Below, piece by piece: positions 48,380-57,175 of a DNA stretch of 64,000 bases (the stretch's first letter is position 1; every line of letters starts with the position of its first letter). A model generated the notes under the pieces. The model was given only the letters and a program-made list of their open reading frames with translations, ran no database searches and was not told the origin of the DNA. Source of the DNA: Thiocapsa roseilacustris (GTDB taxonomy: Bacteria; Pseudomonadota; Gammaproteobacteria; Chromatiales; Chromatiaceae); the NCBI RefSeq assembly GCF_041903755.1, contig NZ_JBBWVE010000015.1, positions 84,564 to 148,563 on the forward strand. Direction: 5' to 3'. Both the position numbers and the translations under genes were made by a program.

Positions 48380-49204
48380 ATGTCAATGATGTACGAGAGT
48401 ATTTCCGACCTGCTCAAACAAATTGCCTTCGATGAGCAAACAGTGCCAGACACATCGCTGAATGATTTAAACCCTAAACTCTGGAGCCGGTTCAGAACGG
48501 TTGTCTCGCCCAACGATGATCGGGAATTTCTTGAAAAGATGAAACTGATTACCATAGATGAATACGGGGCCATCCGAGCGACAGTCAGCGGCATTCTGAT
48601 GGCGTCTGATGCGCCGGAATCCTTCATGCCCAGCGCGTTTATTCAGGCGGTTTGTTATCGAGGAACCGAACGCAACGCCGCCTATCAACTAGACACCAAG
48701 GACATCACCGGACCCTTGGATGTGCAGATTCGGGACGCCTGGAAGTTCGTGGAGTGAAACATGCGAGTCTATGCCATCAAGGCGCCCAACCGTATCGAAA
48801 CACCGCAGTTTTCGCTGAATGCGGTCTTCGAGGCGGTTGTCAACGCAGTCGCCCACCGGGATTATTCCGTTTACGGCTCCAAGATTCGCCTTCACCTGTT
48901 CTCGGATCGACTTGAGCTCTTCTCGCCAGGCGCGATCCCCAACACCATGACCATCGAGAGCATCTCGGAACGGCAATCAACAAGGAACGAGCTGATCAGC
49001 TCATTGCTGGCGCGTTGCCCGATGAATGTCAACGCCATTGGCAGTCAGCGGAGCTTCATCATGGACAAGCGTGGCGAGGGCGTGCCGATCATTCTCATCG
49101 AAAGCGAGAGATTATCGGGGAAGAAACCGGAGTACCGGCTGATCGATGATGCCGAGGTCAAACTGACAATCTTTGCGGCGCCGTCGCCTCATGGCGAGGA
49201 TTGA
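48380..49204 (+). pseudogene. AlbA_2/COG2865-type ATP-binding regulator, 5'-truncated with nonsense codon
   Basis: The frame matches the second half of COG2865-type proteins: LLKQIAFDEQTVPDTSLNDL, AFIQAVCYRGTERNAAYQLD and, after an in-frame TGA, NMRVYAIKAPNRIETPQFSL with the GHKL ATP-binding stretch AVFEAVVNAVAHRDYSVYGS. The TGA at 48755-48757 stands where relatives have Arg (CGA-type codon) between FVE and NMR, so one base change split the gene. The N-terminal AlbA_2 domain is also absent. It lies opposite in strand to the ssp-like genes. Confidence 0.8.
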
Positions 49205-49335
49205 TCATGACTCCGACCGCGACCGCCCAGGTACGCCGGATTCATCCGGCCCCCGGGGACGAGTGACTTCAGTCGCCCGAACGCGCCCGCGCGGCGAGCT
49301 GAAGTCCGCCGCCCCAACTCTCCCCGAGGTGCCGA

Positions 49336-49605
49336 CTAAAGTCGGCGTACCCAGAGAGCCTGCATCAACGCATCGGCGTCCTCGTAGCGATTTGTTCGGC
49401 CGGCCTCAAGATCTGCCAAAGACTCACGTAGGCGTTCTCTCGTCGCGTCACAGTGGGCCTCCAGCAGCTCAGCATAGGCCGCTTCACTGAGCACAACATC
49501 GCTCGGGCGGTTGTTCTTGATGATATGGACCGGGCCCTCGCGGAGTGCCTCGTCAACGGCGGAGATCCCACGGCGCTTGATGTCTTAAGCTGGAATGCTG
49601 TTCAC
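49336..49605 (-). pseudogene. Phd/YefM-type antitoxin with early stop
   Basis: From GTG 49605 the frame reads VNSIPA, then TAA (49585-49587), then DIKRRGISAVDEALREG and HIIKNNRPSDVVLSEAAYAE, the standard prevent-host-death antitoxin pattern, where relatives have Gln (CAA) at the stop. One C-to-T change would explain it. The rest of the frame is open to TAG at 49336. No toxin gene follows. The GCCGACTAAAGTCGGC palindrome at its end may be a terminator. Confidence 0.75.
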
Positions 49606-49658
49606 GTTTGCTCCCGTACTTATTTCGATACTTGATTGAGCATAGGATTAGGTGCCAG

Positions 49659-50810
49659 TCAATCCTGCAAGTCACGAATCCGGGCGATGGCCTGTCGTAC
49701 GGCTTCGGCGGCTTGGTCGATCTGGGCCTCGGTGTGGTCGCGACCGAAGCTGATGCGCACCGCGCCGTACAGCGCGCCATCCTCGATCCCCATCGCGCGC
49801 AGGACGTGAGAGGGCTCGATGGCGCCGGAGGAGCAGGCGGATCCGGAGCCGATGGCGATCTCGGCAGCGAGCTGATTGATGAGTGCGTCGCTCGGGACGC
49901 CCTCGAAGGAGAGATTGAGGATGTAGGGCGATGTCCGGGCCGGGTCGCCGTTGATGTGAGCGCGGAGATCCTCGCCGATGCATTGCAGGAAACGCTGCTT
50001 GAGTCCGGCCACGCGCAGCAGATCCTGCTCGCGATGCGCCGCGGCGCGGGTGATCGCGCTGCTCAGGCCGACGATCTGATGGGTCGCGAGTGTCCCGGGA
50101 CGCAGTCCGTACTCTTGGCTTCCGCCTTCCATCAGGGGGCGAAGCCGGATATGCCGACGGTCGCGCACGACGAGACAGCCGACACCCTTCGGGCCATAGA
50201 ACTTATGCGCGGAGAGCGACAGGAGGTCGATCGGCGTCTGCGCGAGGTCGATCGCGAATTTGCCCGCGCCTTGCGCCGCATCGACATGCAAGAGAACGCC
50301 GGCCTCCGCGACCGCGGCGGCGACCTCGGCGATCGGCTGCATGACGCCGGTCTCGTTGTTGGTGTGCATCAGCGAGACCATCAGGGTGTCGGGACGCAGG
50401 GCCGCGAGGATGGACTCGGGTGTCACCCAGCCGCCGCGGTTCGGCTTCAGGTAGGTGGTCTCCACGCCGTCGGACTCCAGTCCCCGACAACAGGCAAGCA
50501 CGGCCTTGTGCTCGATCGCGGAGGTGACCAGGTGTCGCCCCTGTGCGCGATAGGCCAAGGCGATACCGCGCAGGCCGAGGTTGTTCGCCTCGGTCGCTCC
50601 GGCCGTGAAGATGACCTCGTCGGTGTCGCACCCGAGCTCCGCGGCGACCGCCGCGCGCGCGGCCTCGACATGGTGCGCTGCGTCTCGGCCTTGCGGGTGA
50701 GTTGTCGAGGAGGGATTGCCGGGGACGTTGCGCAGGACATCAATCATGTCATCGATGACGTCGGGATCGACCGCAGTGGTTGCGGCTGTATCGAAGTAGA
50801 GCGGCTGCAT
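49659..50810 (-). CDS. sspA: Cysteine desulfurase, DndA/SspA-like
   Basis: A 383-residue PLP enzyme of the NifS/IscS class that takes sulfur from cysteine as a persulfide. The PLP Lys is Lys203 in SLSAHKFYGPKGVGC, with HVDAAQ and HTNNETG supplying cofactor contacts; the persulfide Cys is Cys326 in the loop GSGSACSSG. No iscU, iscA or hsc gene is nearby, while DUF4007 and phosphorothioation-linked genes are, which favours a role in DNA sulfur modification (DndA/SspA) over Fe-S assembly. Start MQPLYFDTAATTAVD at 50810 matches the family. Confidence 0.75.
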   Translation of the reverse strand: MQPLYFDTAATTAVDPDVIDDMIDVLRNVPGNPSSTTHPQGRDAAHHVEAARAAVAAELGCDTDEVIFTAGATEANNLGLRGIALAYRAQGRHLVTSAIEHKAVLACCRGLESDGVETTYLKPNRGGWVTPESILAALRPDTLMVSLMHTNNETGVMQPIAEVAAAVAEAGVLLHVDAAQGAGKFAIDLAQTPIDLLSLSAHKFYGPKGVGCLVVRDRRHIRLRPLMEGGSQEYGLRPGTLATHQIVGLSSAITRAAAHREQDLLRVAGLKQRFLQCIGEDLRAHINGDPARTSPYILNLSFEGVPSDALINQLAAEIAIGSGSACSSGAIEPSHVLRAMGIEDGALYGAVRISFGRDHTEAQIDQAAEAVRQAIARIRDLQD

Positions 50811-50896
50811 GGTGTTTGGCTGATGGCGTGTTGGGTGTCGACATCGACAGGTCGCCGTTCGGGGCAGCCAAGTAAGCCTTAGGTGTGGTCGATACG

Positions 50897-50955
50897 CAAG
50901 GCGCCGGGTGTCCGTTGATCTACCCACGGCAAGTCAACGGACACCCGGCGCCTTG
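50897..50955. repeat. 22-bp perfect-stem hairpin
   Basis: 50897-50918 (CAAGGCGCCGGGTGTCCG plus four bases) is exactly inverted at 50934-50955, with a 15-base loop. It lies about 90 bases upstream of the desulfurase start. A weaker hairpin (AGGATGGGT ... ACCCATCCT, 51007-51037) follows. With no T run it is better read as a palindromic element than a terminator. Confidence 0.75.
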
Positions 50956-51047
50956 TGAACGACTCCCGCGGCGCGGGGGATGAGACTGCGTCCTGCGTTT
51001 GCGCGAGGAGGATGGGTTTCGCTGTGCTCTACCCATCCTACCTCGCT

Positions 51048-51188
51048 ACTTAGGCGAATTCCGGAAACCCTTATACCAAGGCCGTAGGTTGTGCCGAGCC
51101 GTGCGAGGCACAACCAAACGTCGGCGCAAGTTGTGCTTCCTATCGTCAGCACAACCTACGGGTATGGAATTTTGCGGAAATCACCTTA
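51048..51188 (+). mobile_element. MITE-like element, family A copy 2
   Basis: This 141-bp copy starts TTAGGCGAATTCCGGAAACC and ends GCGGAAATCACCTTA, and contains the same GTAGGTTGTGC / GCACAACCTAC stem segments as the others. Its right TTA supplies the stop codon (TAA on the minus strand) of actP, so it landed exactly at the end of that gene. Confidence 0.85.
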
Positions 51189-52919
51189 GTGGCTTGCTGC
51201 GCCCTCCGCGCCGATGCCGGTTTCGCAACGGATCCGCTGGGCGGCATAGGCCGCCCGATCGATCTTGGCGCGCTCGGAGTTGTCGAGGATCGAGAAGATC
51301 CAGATGCAGAAGAAGGCGATCGGGATCGAGATGATCGCCGGATTGTCGAGCGGGATCAGACCGACCGGAACCGCAACACCGTCGGCGTTGACCGCCGTGA
51401 AGCCGAGCACGTCGCCCCACACTGCCTTGGAGACGATGGTGAGACCGACCGCACTGATGAGTCCGGCGAAACCGCCGATCAGCGCACCGCGCGTCGTCAT
51501 CTTGCCCCAGAAGATCGAGGCCACCAGCACCGGGAAGTTGGCGCTCGCCGCGATCGCGAAGGCTAATCCGACCATAAAGGCGACGTTCTGGGATTCGAAT
51601 GCGATGCCCAGACCGATCGCGAGCACGCCAAGGGCCAGCGTCGCGATGCGCGAGACCTGGATTTCGGTCGTCTCGTTGCTGCGACCGCGCGCGATCACGT
51701 TGGCGTAGAGATCATGCGAGATCGCCGATGCACCGGCGAGGGTCAGACCCGCGACCACGGCAAGGATGGTTGCGAAGGCGACCGCCGAGATGAAGCCGAG
51801 GAAGAGGTTTCCGCCGACCGCTTCGGCCAGATTGATGGCGACCATATTGGTGCCGCCCAGCAGGCCGCTAATCAACTGATCCTTGATCACGGAACCATCT
51901 GCCGCAAGCGCCTCGGGCTTGAAGAACTGCGGATTCTGCGACAGCAGCACGATCGCGGCGAAGCCGATGATGAAGGTCAGGATGTAGAAGTAGCCGATGA
52001 AGCCCGTGGCGTAGAAGACCGATTTGCGCGCCTCTTTGGCATTCGGAACGGTGAAAAACCGCATCAGGATATGCGGCAGGCCGGCGGTACCGAACATGAG
52101 GGCCAAACCCAGCGAGATGGCGTTGATCGGATCCTTGACCAGGGAGCCTGGACCCATGATGGCGTCGCCCTTAGGGCTGATTTCCACCGCCTGTCTGAAC
52201 ATCTCCTCGGGGGAGAAGTTGAAGGTGGCGAGCGCGGCCACGGCCATGAAGGTCGCACCCGAGAGCAGCAGGACGGCCTTGATGATCTGGACCCAGGTCG
52301 TGGCGGTCATACCGCCGAAGATGACGTAGGTCATCATGAGGAGTCCAACCGAAACCACCGCGATCCAGTAATCCAATCCGAACAGCAACTGAATCAGCTT
52401 GCCCGCACCGACCATCTGAGCGATCAGGTAGAAGGCGACGACCACCAGCGACGAGATGGCCGCCATGGTGCGGATCTGGGTCTGACCGAAGCGGTACGAG
52501 GTGACGTCGGCGAAGGTGAACTTGCCGAGGTTGCGAATCTGCTCGGCCATGAGGAACATGATCACCGGCCAGCCGACCAGGAAGCCGATGGAGTAGATCA
52601 GTCCGTCATAACCGGATGCGAAGACCAGACCGGAGATACCCAGGAAGGACGCTGCCGACATGAAGTCGCCCGCGATGGCCAGGCCGTTCTGCATGCCGGT
52701 AATGCCGCCACCTGCGGTATAGAAATCACTTGCCGAACGCGTTCGCTTGGACGCCCAGTAGGTGATGCCCAGGGTGGCGCCGACGAAGATCATGAACATC
52801 ACGATGGCAGTGATGTTCACGCTGCTCTGAGCGACTGTGCCAGTCAACGCAGGCGCCGCGGCGATTCCGAACGGGACCAGGAGGGCGGCAAGAACGCCCC
52901 ACATTCCGAGACGTGTCAT
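51186..52919 (-). CDS. actP: Cation/acetate symporter ActP
   Basis: A 577-residue sodium:solute symporter family protein with a signal-like N-terminus and about 13 membrane helices. SASDFYTAGGGITGMQNGLA, DFMSAASFLGISGLVFASGY and the sodium-site region AFYLIAQMVGAGKLIQLLFG are typical of ActP, which takes up acetate and other short carboxylates. Its start overlaps the DUF485 gene end by ATGA, the standard yjcH-actP pairing. The stop codon lies within the flanking TTA of MITE copy 2, without shortening the protein. In a phototroph it supplies acetate for photoassimilation. Confidence 0.94.
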   Translation of the reverse strand: MTRLGMWGVLAALLVPFGIAAAPALTGTVAQSSVNITAIVMFMIFVGATLGITYWASKRTRSASDFYTAGGGITGMQNGLAIAGDFMSAASFLGISGLVFASGYDGLIYSIGFLVGWPVIMFLMAEQIRNLGKFTFADVTSYRFGQTQIRTMAAISSLVVVAFYLIAQMVGAGKLIQLLFGLDYWIAVVSVGLLMMTYVIFGGMTATTWVQIIKAVLLLSGATFMAVAALATFNFSPEEMFRQAVEISPKGDAIMGPGSLVKDPINAISLGLALMFGTAGLPHILMRFFTVPNAKEARKSVFYATGFIGYFYILTFIIGFAAIVLLSQNPQFFKPEALAADGSVIKDQLISGLLGGTNMVAINLAEAVGGNLFLGFISAVAFATILAVVAGLTLAGASAISHDLYANVIARGRSNETTEIQVSRIATLALGVLAIGLGIAFESQNVAFMVGLAFAIAASANFPVLVASIFWGKMTTRGALIGGFAGLISAVGLTIVSKAVWGDVLGFTAVNADGVAVPVGLIPLDNPAIISIPIAFFCIWIFSILDNSERAKIDRAAYAAQRIRCETGIGAEGAASH

Positions 52920-53224
52920 TCGAAATCCTCCTGGATCTCTTTGGTCAGACGATCGAATTGCCCGTTCGCACGGGCGACGTAGATGCCGGTCAGGATGAAG
53001 GCACTCAAGATGATCAGGATGCCGACCGGCATGCCGACGGTCATGGTCCAGCCTTCGGCCACCGGAGTGGCCAGCCATGCCGGTTGGAAGGCGATGACGA
53101 GGATGAACCCGTAATAGATGATCAGAATGGCGGCGGTCAGGGTCCAAGCGAAGCGCTTACGCGCGCCGATCAGCTCCCGATAACGCGGATGTGCCGTGAT
53201 GGCATCGACCGTGTGTTGCTTCAT
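52916..53224 (-). CDS. yjcH: DUF485 membrane protein (YjcH-like)
   Basis: A 102-residue protein with two membrane helices (FAWTLTAAILIIYYGFILVI and VGMPVGILIILSAFILTGIY) and the DUF485 start PRYRELIGARKRF. It is nearly always encoded directly before actP and may help insertion or function of the symporter. It overlaps actP by ATGA. The start MKQHTVDAITAH at 53224 matches the family. Confidence 0.9.
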   Translation of the reverse strand: MKQHTVDAITAHPRYRELIGARKRFAWTLTAAILIIYYGFILVIAFQPAWLATPVAEGWTMTVGMPVGILIILSAFILTGIYVARANGQFDRLTKEIQEDFE

Positions 53225-53721
53225 AAGGGTACCTTTGGAGGCGGTTGTTTTCGATCGTCCGACGCGCGCCATATCAGACACCATCGATCGGCATCAGAAA
53301 AAGCGTCACATGGAATCAGGACCTACGGCACCCGGGAGGTCTCGGCGGACGGGGCGCAGTGTCCCCGATGGGATGACTTGATCAGACGATCGCAGGGGAC
53401 GGGGAGCGCGCGATTGTGTTGGTCGGACGGGACTGCGTCAATAATCCATGCATTCTTTTTATCTATCCGAAGAATTGTTGAATCCGATGGCGCAACGGGG
53501 GATCGTTTTGTAACGTGTCAGCAACGACGCTGACACCGAACCCAATCGTTGGCGTTGTCGTTGTCGATTACGATTGCGACAACGAAAACGTCTGGCAGGG
53601 GTATGGTCTCGTCGAGTTGTTTAACCGGGGGATCGGGTGGCCCGCGACGGACACCCGAACGGGGCGATCCGCCGCAGGTCGGGGCGGGGTCGGACGGCGT
53701 CGCGCCGCCGACCCCGCAACG
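53225..53721. other. Intergenic with hairpin family D copy 2
   Basis: No gene is supported in these 497 bases. At 53553-53590, CGTTGTCGTTGTCG is followed by CGACAACGAAAACG, an imperfect version of the hairpin at 18058-18113. The part next to the DUF485 gene must hold the actP operon promoter, but I see no convincing boxes. Confidence 0.55.
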
Positions 53722-55500
53722 TCACATGAAGGGGTAATCCGCGATACCCGGATTACCGGTGACGTTCTTGAGCTTCGGCGTGTTCAGCTTCTCGATCTTC
53801 ACGGTCTTGATGTCGCGCAGATAGGTCGCGACCGTGTCCCAGATCGGCTCGCCCGGCGATTGACTGCCGACCGTTGCCCAGCCGGCGACCACGTAGGTCT
53901 TGTCCGCCTCGATCTTGGTGCCGTCGTCGAGCGCCATGTCCAGGATGCGCTCGCCCATCGAGGCGCTCGGGTCGCAGACATAATCCATCCCGCCGAGGCG
54001 GACCATGTCCCCACCCTGCTGCACGTAGGGGTCCGGATTGAAGAGATTGTCGCAAACGTCCTCGAGGATCAGCTTGATCTCCGCGCCGGTCATCTCGCGC
54101 CGGTAGGTCTCCGGGTAGGTGATGCAGGTCTGATCCATGACGTTGTCCATCGTGATCTTCTGACCCGGCAGCACCGTCGTTCCCCATCGGAAGCCGGGCG
54201 ACAGACTGATCTGGGCATCGTTGACCTTGCGCAGCGCGTCGCAGATGACCTGATCGAAGGTGCCGTTGAAGTTGCCGCGACGAAACAGGGTCTCCTCCGC
54301 GGTCGCCAGTTCTTCTTCGAGCTGGGCCTTGTAGGGCGCACGCACGCCGGTGATGTACTCGACCATCTCGGCATTCGGGGCCAGCAGGTTGGAGAAGACC
54401 GGCAGCAGGCGATAGCGGAAATCCACCAGCTTGCCGTCCTTCACCTCCATGTCCATCACGCCGAGGAACTTGCCGTTGGAGCCTGCGTTGGTGACGAGTG
54501 TCTTGCCGGACGCGTTCTCGACGACGGTCGGCGCCGGCATGCCGTCATGCGTGTGACCGCCGAAGATGACGTCGATGCCCGTCACGCGCGAGGCCATCTT
54601 CAGATCGACGTCCATGCCGTTGTGCGAGAGCACGACCACCAGGTCCGGCTTCTCATCCTCCCGCACTCGATCGACGACCTCCTGCATCGAGCCGTCGTCG
54701 ATGCCGAAGGTCCAGTCCGGCATGAAACGCTGCGGGTTGGCGATCGGCGTGTAGGGGAATGCCTGCCCGACCACGGCGACCTTCACCCCGCCGACCTCTT
54801 TGATGGTGTAGGGCTTGAATGCGCGCCCGAGGTCTTCGTCGAAGCCGGGGAAATCCGCGAAGCGGTAGTCGAAGAGTGCCTCCTCGCGCACCTTGACGTT
54901 CTGGGCCACGAAGTCGCCATTGAACTCGCCGACGTTCTTGATGACCTCCTCGTCAAGATAGGTGAACTCCCAGTGACCGGTCATGACGTCGACGCCGAGC
55001 AGGTTGCAGGCGCCGACCATATCCATGCCGCGGGTCCAGTAGGCCGTCCCCGAGCCCTGCCAGGTGTCGCCGCCGTCCAGCAGCAGGCTGTTGCCGTCGC
55101 CGCGCTCGGTGCGAATCCGGTCAACCAAGGTCTTGAGGTGAGCAAAACCACCGACGGTGCCGTACTTCTCTGCACCGGCATCGAAGTCGAGGAAGGTGAA
55201 GGCATGCGCCTCGATGCCGCCCGGATCCACTCCGAAGTGCTTGAGAAACGCCTCGCCCACCACGTGCGGCGCCTGCCCGAAGGCCGGTCCGATACCGAGG
55301 TTGACGTTCGGTTCGCGGAAGTAGACCGGGTTCAACTGGGCGTGTGTGTCGGTGATATGCAGGAGTGTGACGTTGCCGAACTTCGGAACCTCGTAGAGGT
55401 CGGCCGGCATCCGCTTTGCGGCGAAGACCGACGAGGGAAACATCCCGGCGGCGCCGGCGATTCCCATGAGTCGCACGAATTCACGTCTTGAAAGTGACAT
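53722..55500 (-). CDS. soxB: Thiosulfohydrolase SoxB
   Basis: A 592-residue Tat-exported enzyme (LSRREFVRLMGIAGAAGM) of the 5'-nucleotidase fold with a dinuclear manganese site. Metal and active-site motifs are DTHAQLNP, LLLDGGDTWQGSGTAYWT, VMTGHWEFTY, VLSHNGMDVD and FGGHTHDGMP. It hydrolyses the sulfone group from the SoxYZ-bound thiosulfate adduct, releasing sulfate. Length is standard. It is divergent from soxXAKL across a 338-base gap, the arrangement known from Allochromatium. A GGAGG ribosome site lies just before the ATG at 55500. Confidence 0.96.
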   Translation of the reverse strand: MSLSRREFVRLMGIAGAAGMFPSSVFAAKRMPADLYEVPKFGNVTLLHITDTHAQLNPVYFREPNVNLGIGPAFGQAPHVVGEAFLKHFGVDPGGIEAHAFTFLDFDAGAEKYGTVGGFAHLKTLVDRIRTERGDGNSLLLDGGDTWQGSGTAYWTRGMDMVGACNLLGVDVMTGHWEFTYLDEEVIKNVGEFNGDFVAQNVKVREEALFDYRFADFPGFDEDLGRAFKPYTIKEVGGVKVAVVGQAFPYTPIANPQRFMPDWTFGIDDGSMQEVVDRVREDEKPDLVVVLSHNGMDVDLKMASRVTGIDVIFGGHTHDGMPAPTVVENASGKTLVTNAGSNGKFLGVMDMEVKDGKLVDFRYRLLPVFSNLLAPNAEMVEYITGVRAPYKAQLEEELATAEETLFRRGNFNGTFDQVICDALRKVNDAQISLSPGFRWGTTVLPGQKITMDNVMDQTCITYPETYRREMTGAEIKLILEDVCDNLFNPDPYVQQGGDMVRLGGMDYVCDPSASMGERILDMALDDGTKIEADKTYVVAGWATVGSQSPGEPIWDTVATYLRDIKTVKIEKLNTPKLKNVTGNPGIADYPFM

Positions 55501-55838
55501 TGGCTTTTGAGTCCTCCGTTTGGCTGCAAGTGCGCCCCCTGCCACTGGGGCCGACGGCGTGGTAAATCCCGACTAGTATGCCCGGTCATGGGTCTCGAAT
55601 GCCATCGCCGAGCCCACTGTGGGTCAGATCCTCGTCTCTGGATATCCTCGTTTTACACCACACTTCGAGCGTCGGACAATTTCAATTCGACGTGTTAGGA
55701 TCCGTCCGACAGAACATCGCGGCGTCACCGAGCGACCGCGGGAAGACCGCGCGACGACGCGGAGATCAGACAAGAAAACAGGGCACGGAGCAACTCCGAG
55801 CCATGTCGTTACAGCAGAGACCTTAGGAGGCTTTACCC
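55501..55838. other. Divergent control region between soxB and soxX
   Basis: This gap must hold the promoters for both sox units. Apart from the good ribosome sites at each end (GGAGG for soxB, TTAGGAGG for soxX) I see no clear palindrome or -35/-10 pair. No coding frame is supported. Confidence 0.5.
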
Positions 55839-56219
55839 ATGCTGTCCCTACGCCCGATCCGAGCGACCGTGATCGCTCTTGGTCTTGGATTATCCACACT
55901 CGCCGTCGTTGCTGCGGCGGCCGACATGCCTCAACTCGACCTCAACGGGGACGCCGCGGCAGGAAAGGTCATTGCCGAAGACCGCGGCAAAGGCAACTGT
56001 CTCGCCTGTCATATGATCGTCGGCGCCGAAAGCCCCGGAGCCATCGGTCCGGCCCTGATCGCCATGCAGACCCGCTATCCGAGCAAGGAAGCCCTCGCAC
56101 GCCAGATCTGGGACGCGACCGTCAAGGCGCCCGAGGCCGCAATGCCGCCGTTCGGCAAGCACGAGATCTTGAGCAACAAGGAATTCGTGGACGTCGTCGA
56201 ATATATCTGGTCACTCTGA
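55839..56219 (+). CDS. soxX: Cytochrome c SoxX
   Basis: A 126-residue periplasmic monohaem cytochrome. The Sec signal (ATVIALGLGLSTLAVVAAAA) is followed by haem motif CLACH (Cys54, Cys57, His58) and the distal Met ligand, probably Met102 in AAMPPFGKHEIL. With SoxA and SoxK it forms the enzyme that joins thiosulfate to SoxYZ by oxidation. It has an excellent TTAGGAGG ribosome site. soxA follows after 26 bases. Confidence 0.95.
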   Translation: MLSLRPIRATVIALGLGLSTLAVVAAAADMPQLDLNGDAAAGKVIAEDRGKGNCLACHMIVGAESPGAIGPALIAMQTRYPSKEALARQIWDATVKAPEAAMPPFGKHEILSNKEFVDVVEYIWSL

Positions 56220-56245
56220 GAGTGACCTTAGGAGGCAAACATACA

Positions 56246-57085
56246 ATGTCTAAGTTATTGCTGTCGCTCACCGCTGTCGGTCTCGCCTGCTCGCTCTCCA
56301 TTCCGGCGCTCGCCTCGACACCCGAGGAAGACAAGGCGACCTTCCAAGCCTACTTCACCGAGCGCTTCCCGACCGTACCCGTTCAGGATTTCGCCAACGG
56401 CGTCTATGCGGTGGATCCCGTCGGACGCGAAAACTGGGAGGCGATCGAGGAGTTCCCGCCCTACGAGAATGCACTCACTGCCGGCGAGGAGATGTGGAAC
56501 ACGCCGTTCGCCAACGGCAAGACCTACGCGGACTGTTTCCCGGATGGCCCGGCGATCGTCGGCAAATACCCCTTCTGGGATAAAGACCGCGGAATGGTCA
56601 TCACCTTGCCGCTCGCCATCAACGAGTGTCTCGAGGCCAACGGCGAGAAGCCTCTTAACTACGCCAAGGGTCCGATGGCGGACATCACGGCCTACATGGC
56701 GTACGAATCCCGCGGCCAGGTGACGAACGTGGAGATTCCCGCTGACGACCCCCGCGCGGTCGCGGCCTTCGAGGCGGGTAAGGAGTTCTACTTCGCACGT
56801 CGCGGGCAGTTCAACTTCTCATGCAGTCATTGTCACTTCGGCAACTCCGGCACGACCCTTCGCACCGAGATGCTCAGCCCGGCCTTCGGCCACACGACCC
56901 ACTGGCCGGTCTATCGCTCCAAGTGGGGTGAAATGGGTACGCTGCATCGTCGCTATAAAGGCTGCAACGAGCAGGTGCGCGCGGCACCCTTCCCGCTTCA
57001 GGGCGAGGAGTATCGCAACCTTGAGTTCTTCATGACCTACGTGAACAACGGCTTGGAGCTCAATGGGCCCGGTGCGCGCAAGTAA
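56246..57085 (+). CDS. soxA: L-cysteine S-thiosulfotransferase subunit SoxA
   Basis: A 279-residue cytochrome with a Sec signal (LLLSLTAVGLACSLSIPALA). It has one haem motif, CSHCH (Cys193, Cys196, His197), so it is the monohaem type; Cys97 and Cys128 sit where the lost second haem domain has a disulfide. The active-site haem-ligand Cys240 is in RYKGCNEQVRAAPFP. It binds SoxX and SoxK. The ribosome site is TTAGGAGG, as for soxX. Confidence 0.96.
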   Translation: MSKLLLSLTAVGLACSLSIPALASTPEEDKATFQAYFTERFPTVPVQDFANGVYAVDPVGRENWEAIEEFPPYENALTAGEEMWNTPFANGKTYADCFPDGPAIVGKYPFWDKDRGMVITLPLAINECLEANGEKPLNYAKGPMADITAYMAYESRGQVTNVEIPADDPRAVAAFEAGKEFYFARRGQFNFSCSHCHFGNSGTTLRTEMLSPAFGHTTHWPVYRSKWGEMGTLHRRYKGCNEQVRAAPFPLQGEEYRNLEFFMTYVNNGLELNGPGARK

Positions 57086-57119
57086 CGCACACCAATAACA
57101 CCGACCACCTAAGGCACGA

Positions 57120-57142
57120 GGGTGCGCCGCTGCGGCGCACCC
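57120..57142 (+). terminator. Hairpin between soxA and soxK
   Basis: GGGTGCGCCGC and GCGGCGCACCC form a perfect 11-bp stem around a single central base. Without a following T run it is more likely an RNA-stability or partial-termination element that makes soxXA more abundant than soxKL. Confidence 0.6.
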
Positions 57143-57175
57143 TTTGGAGAGCGCACGAGAGGAGTCCCAAATAAA

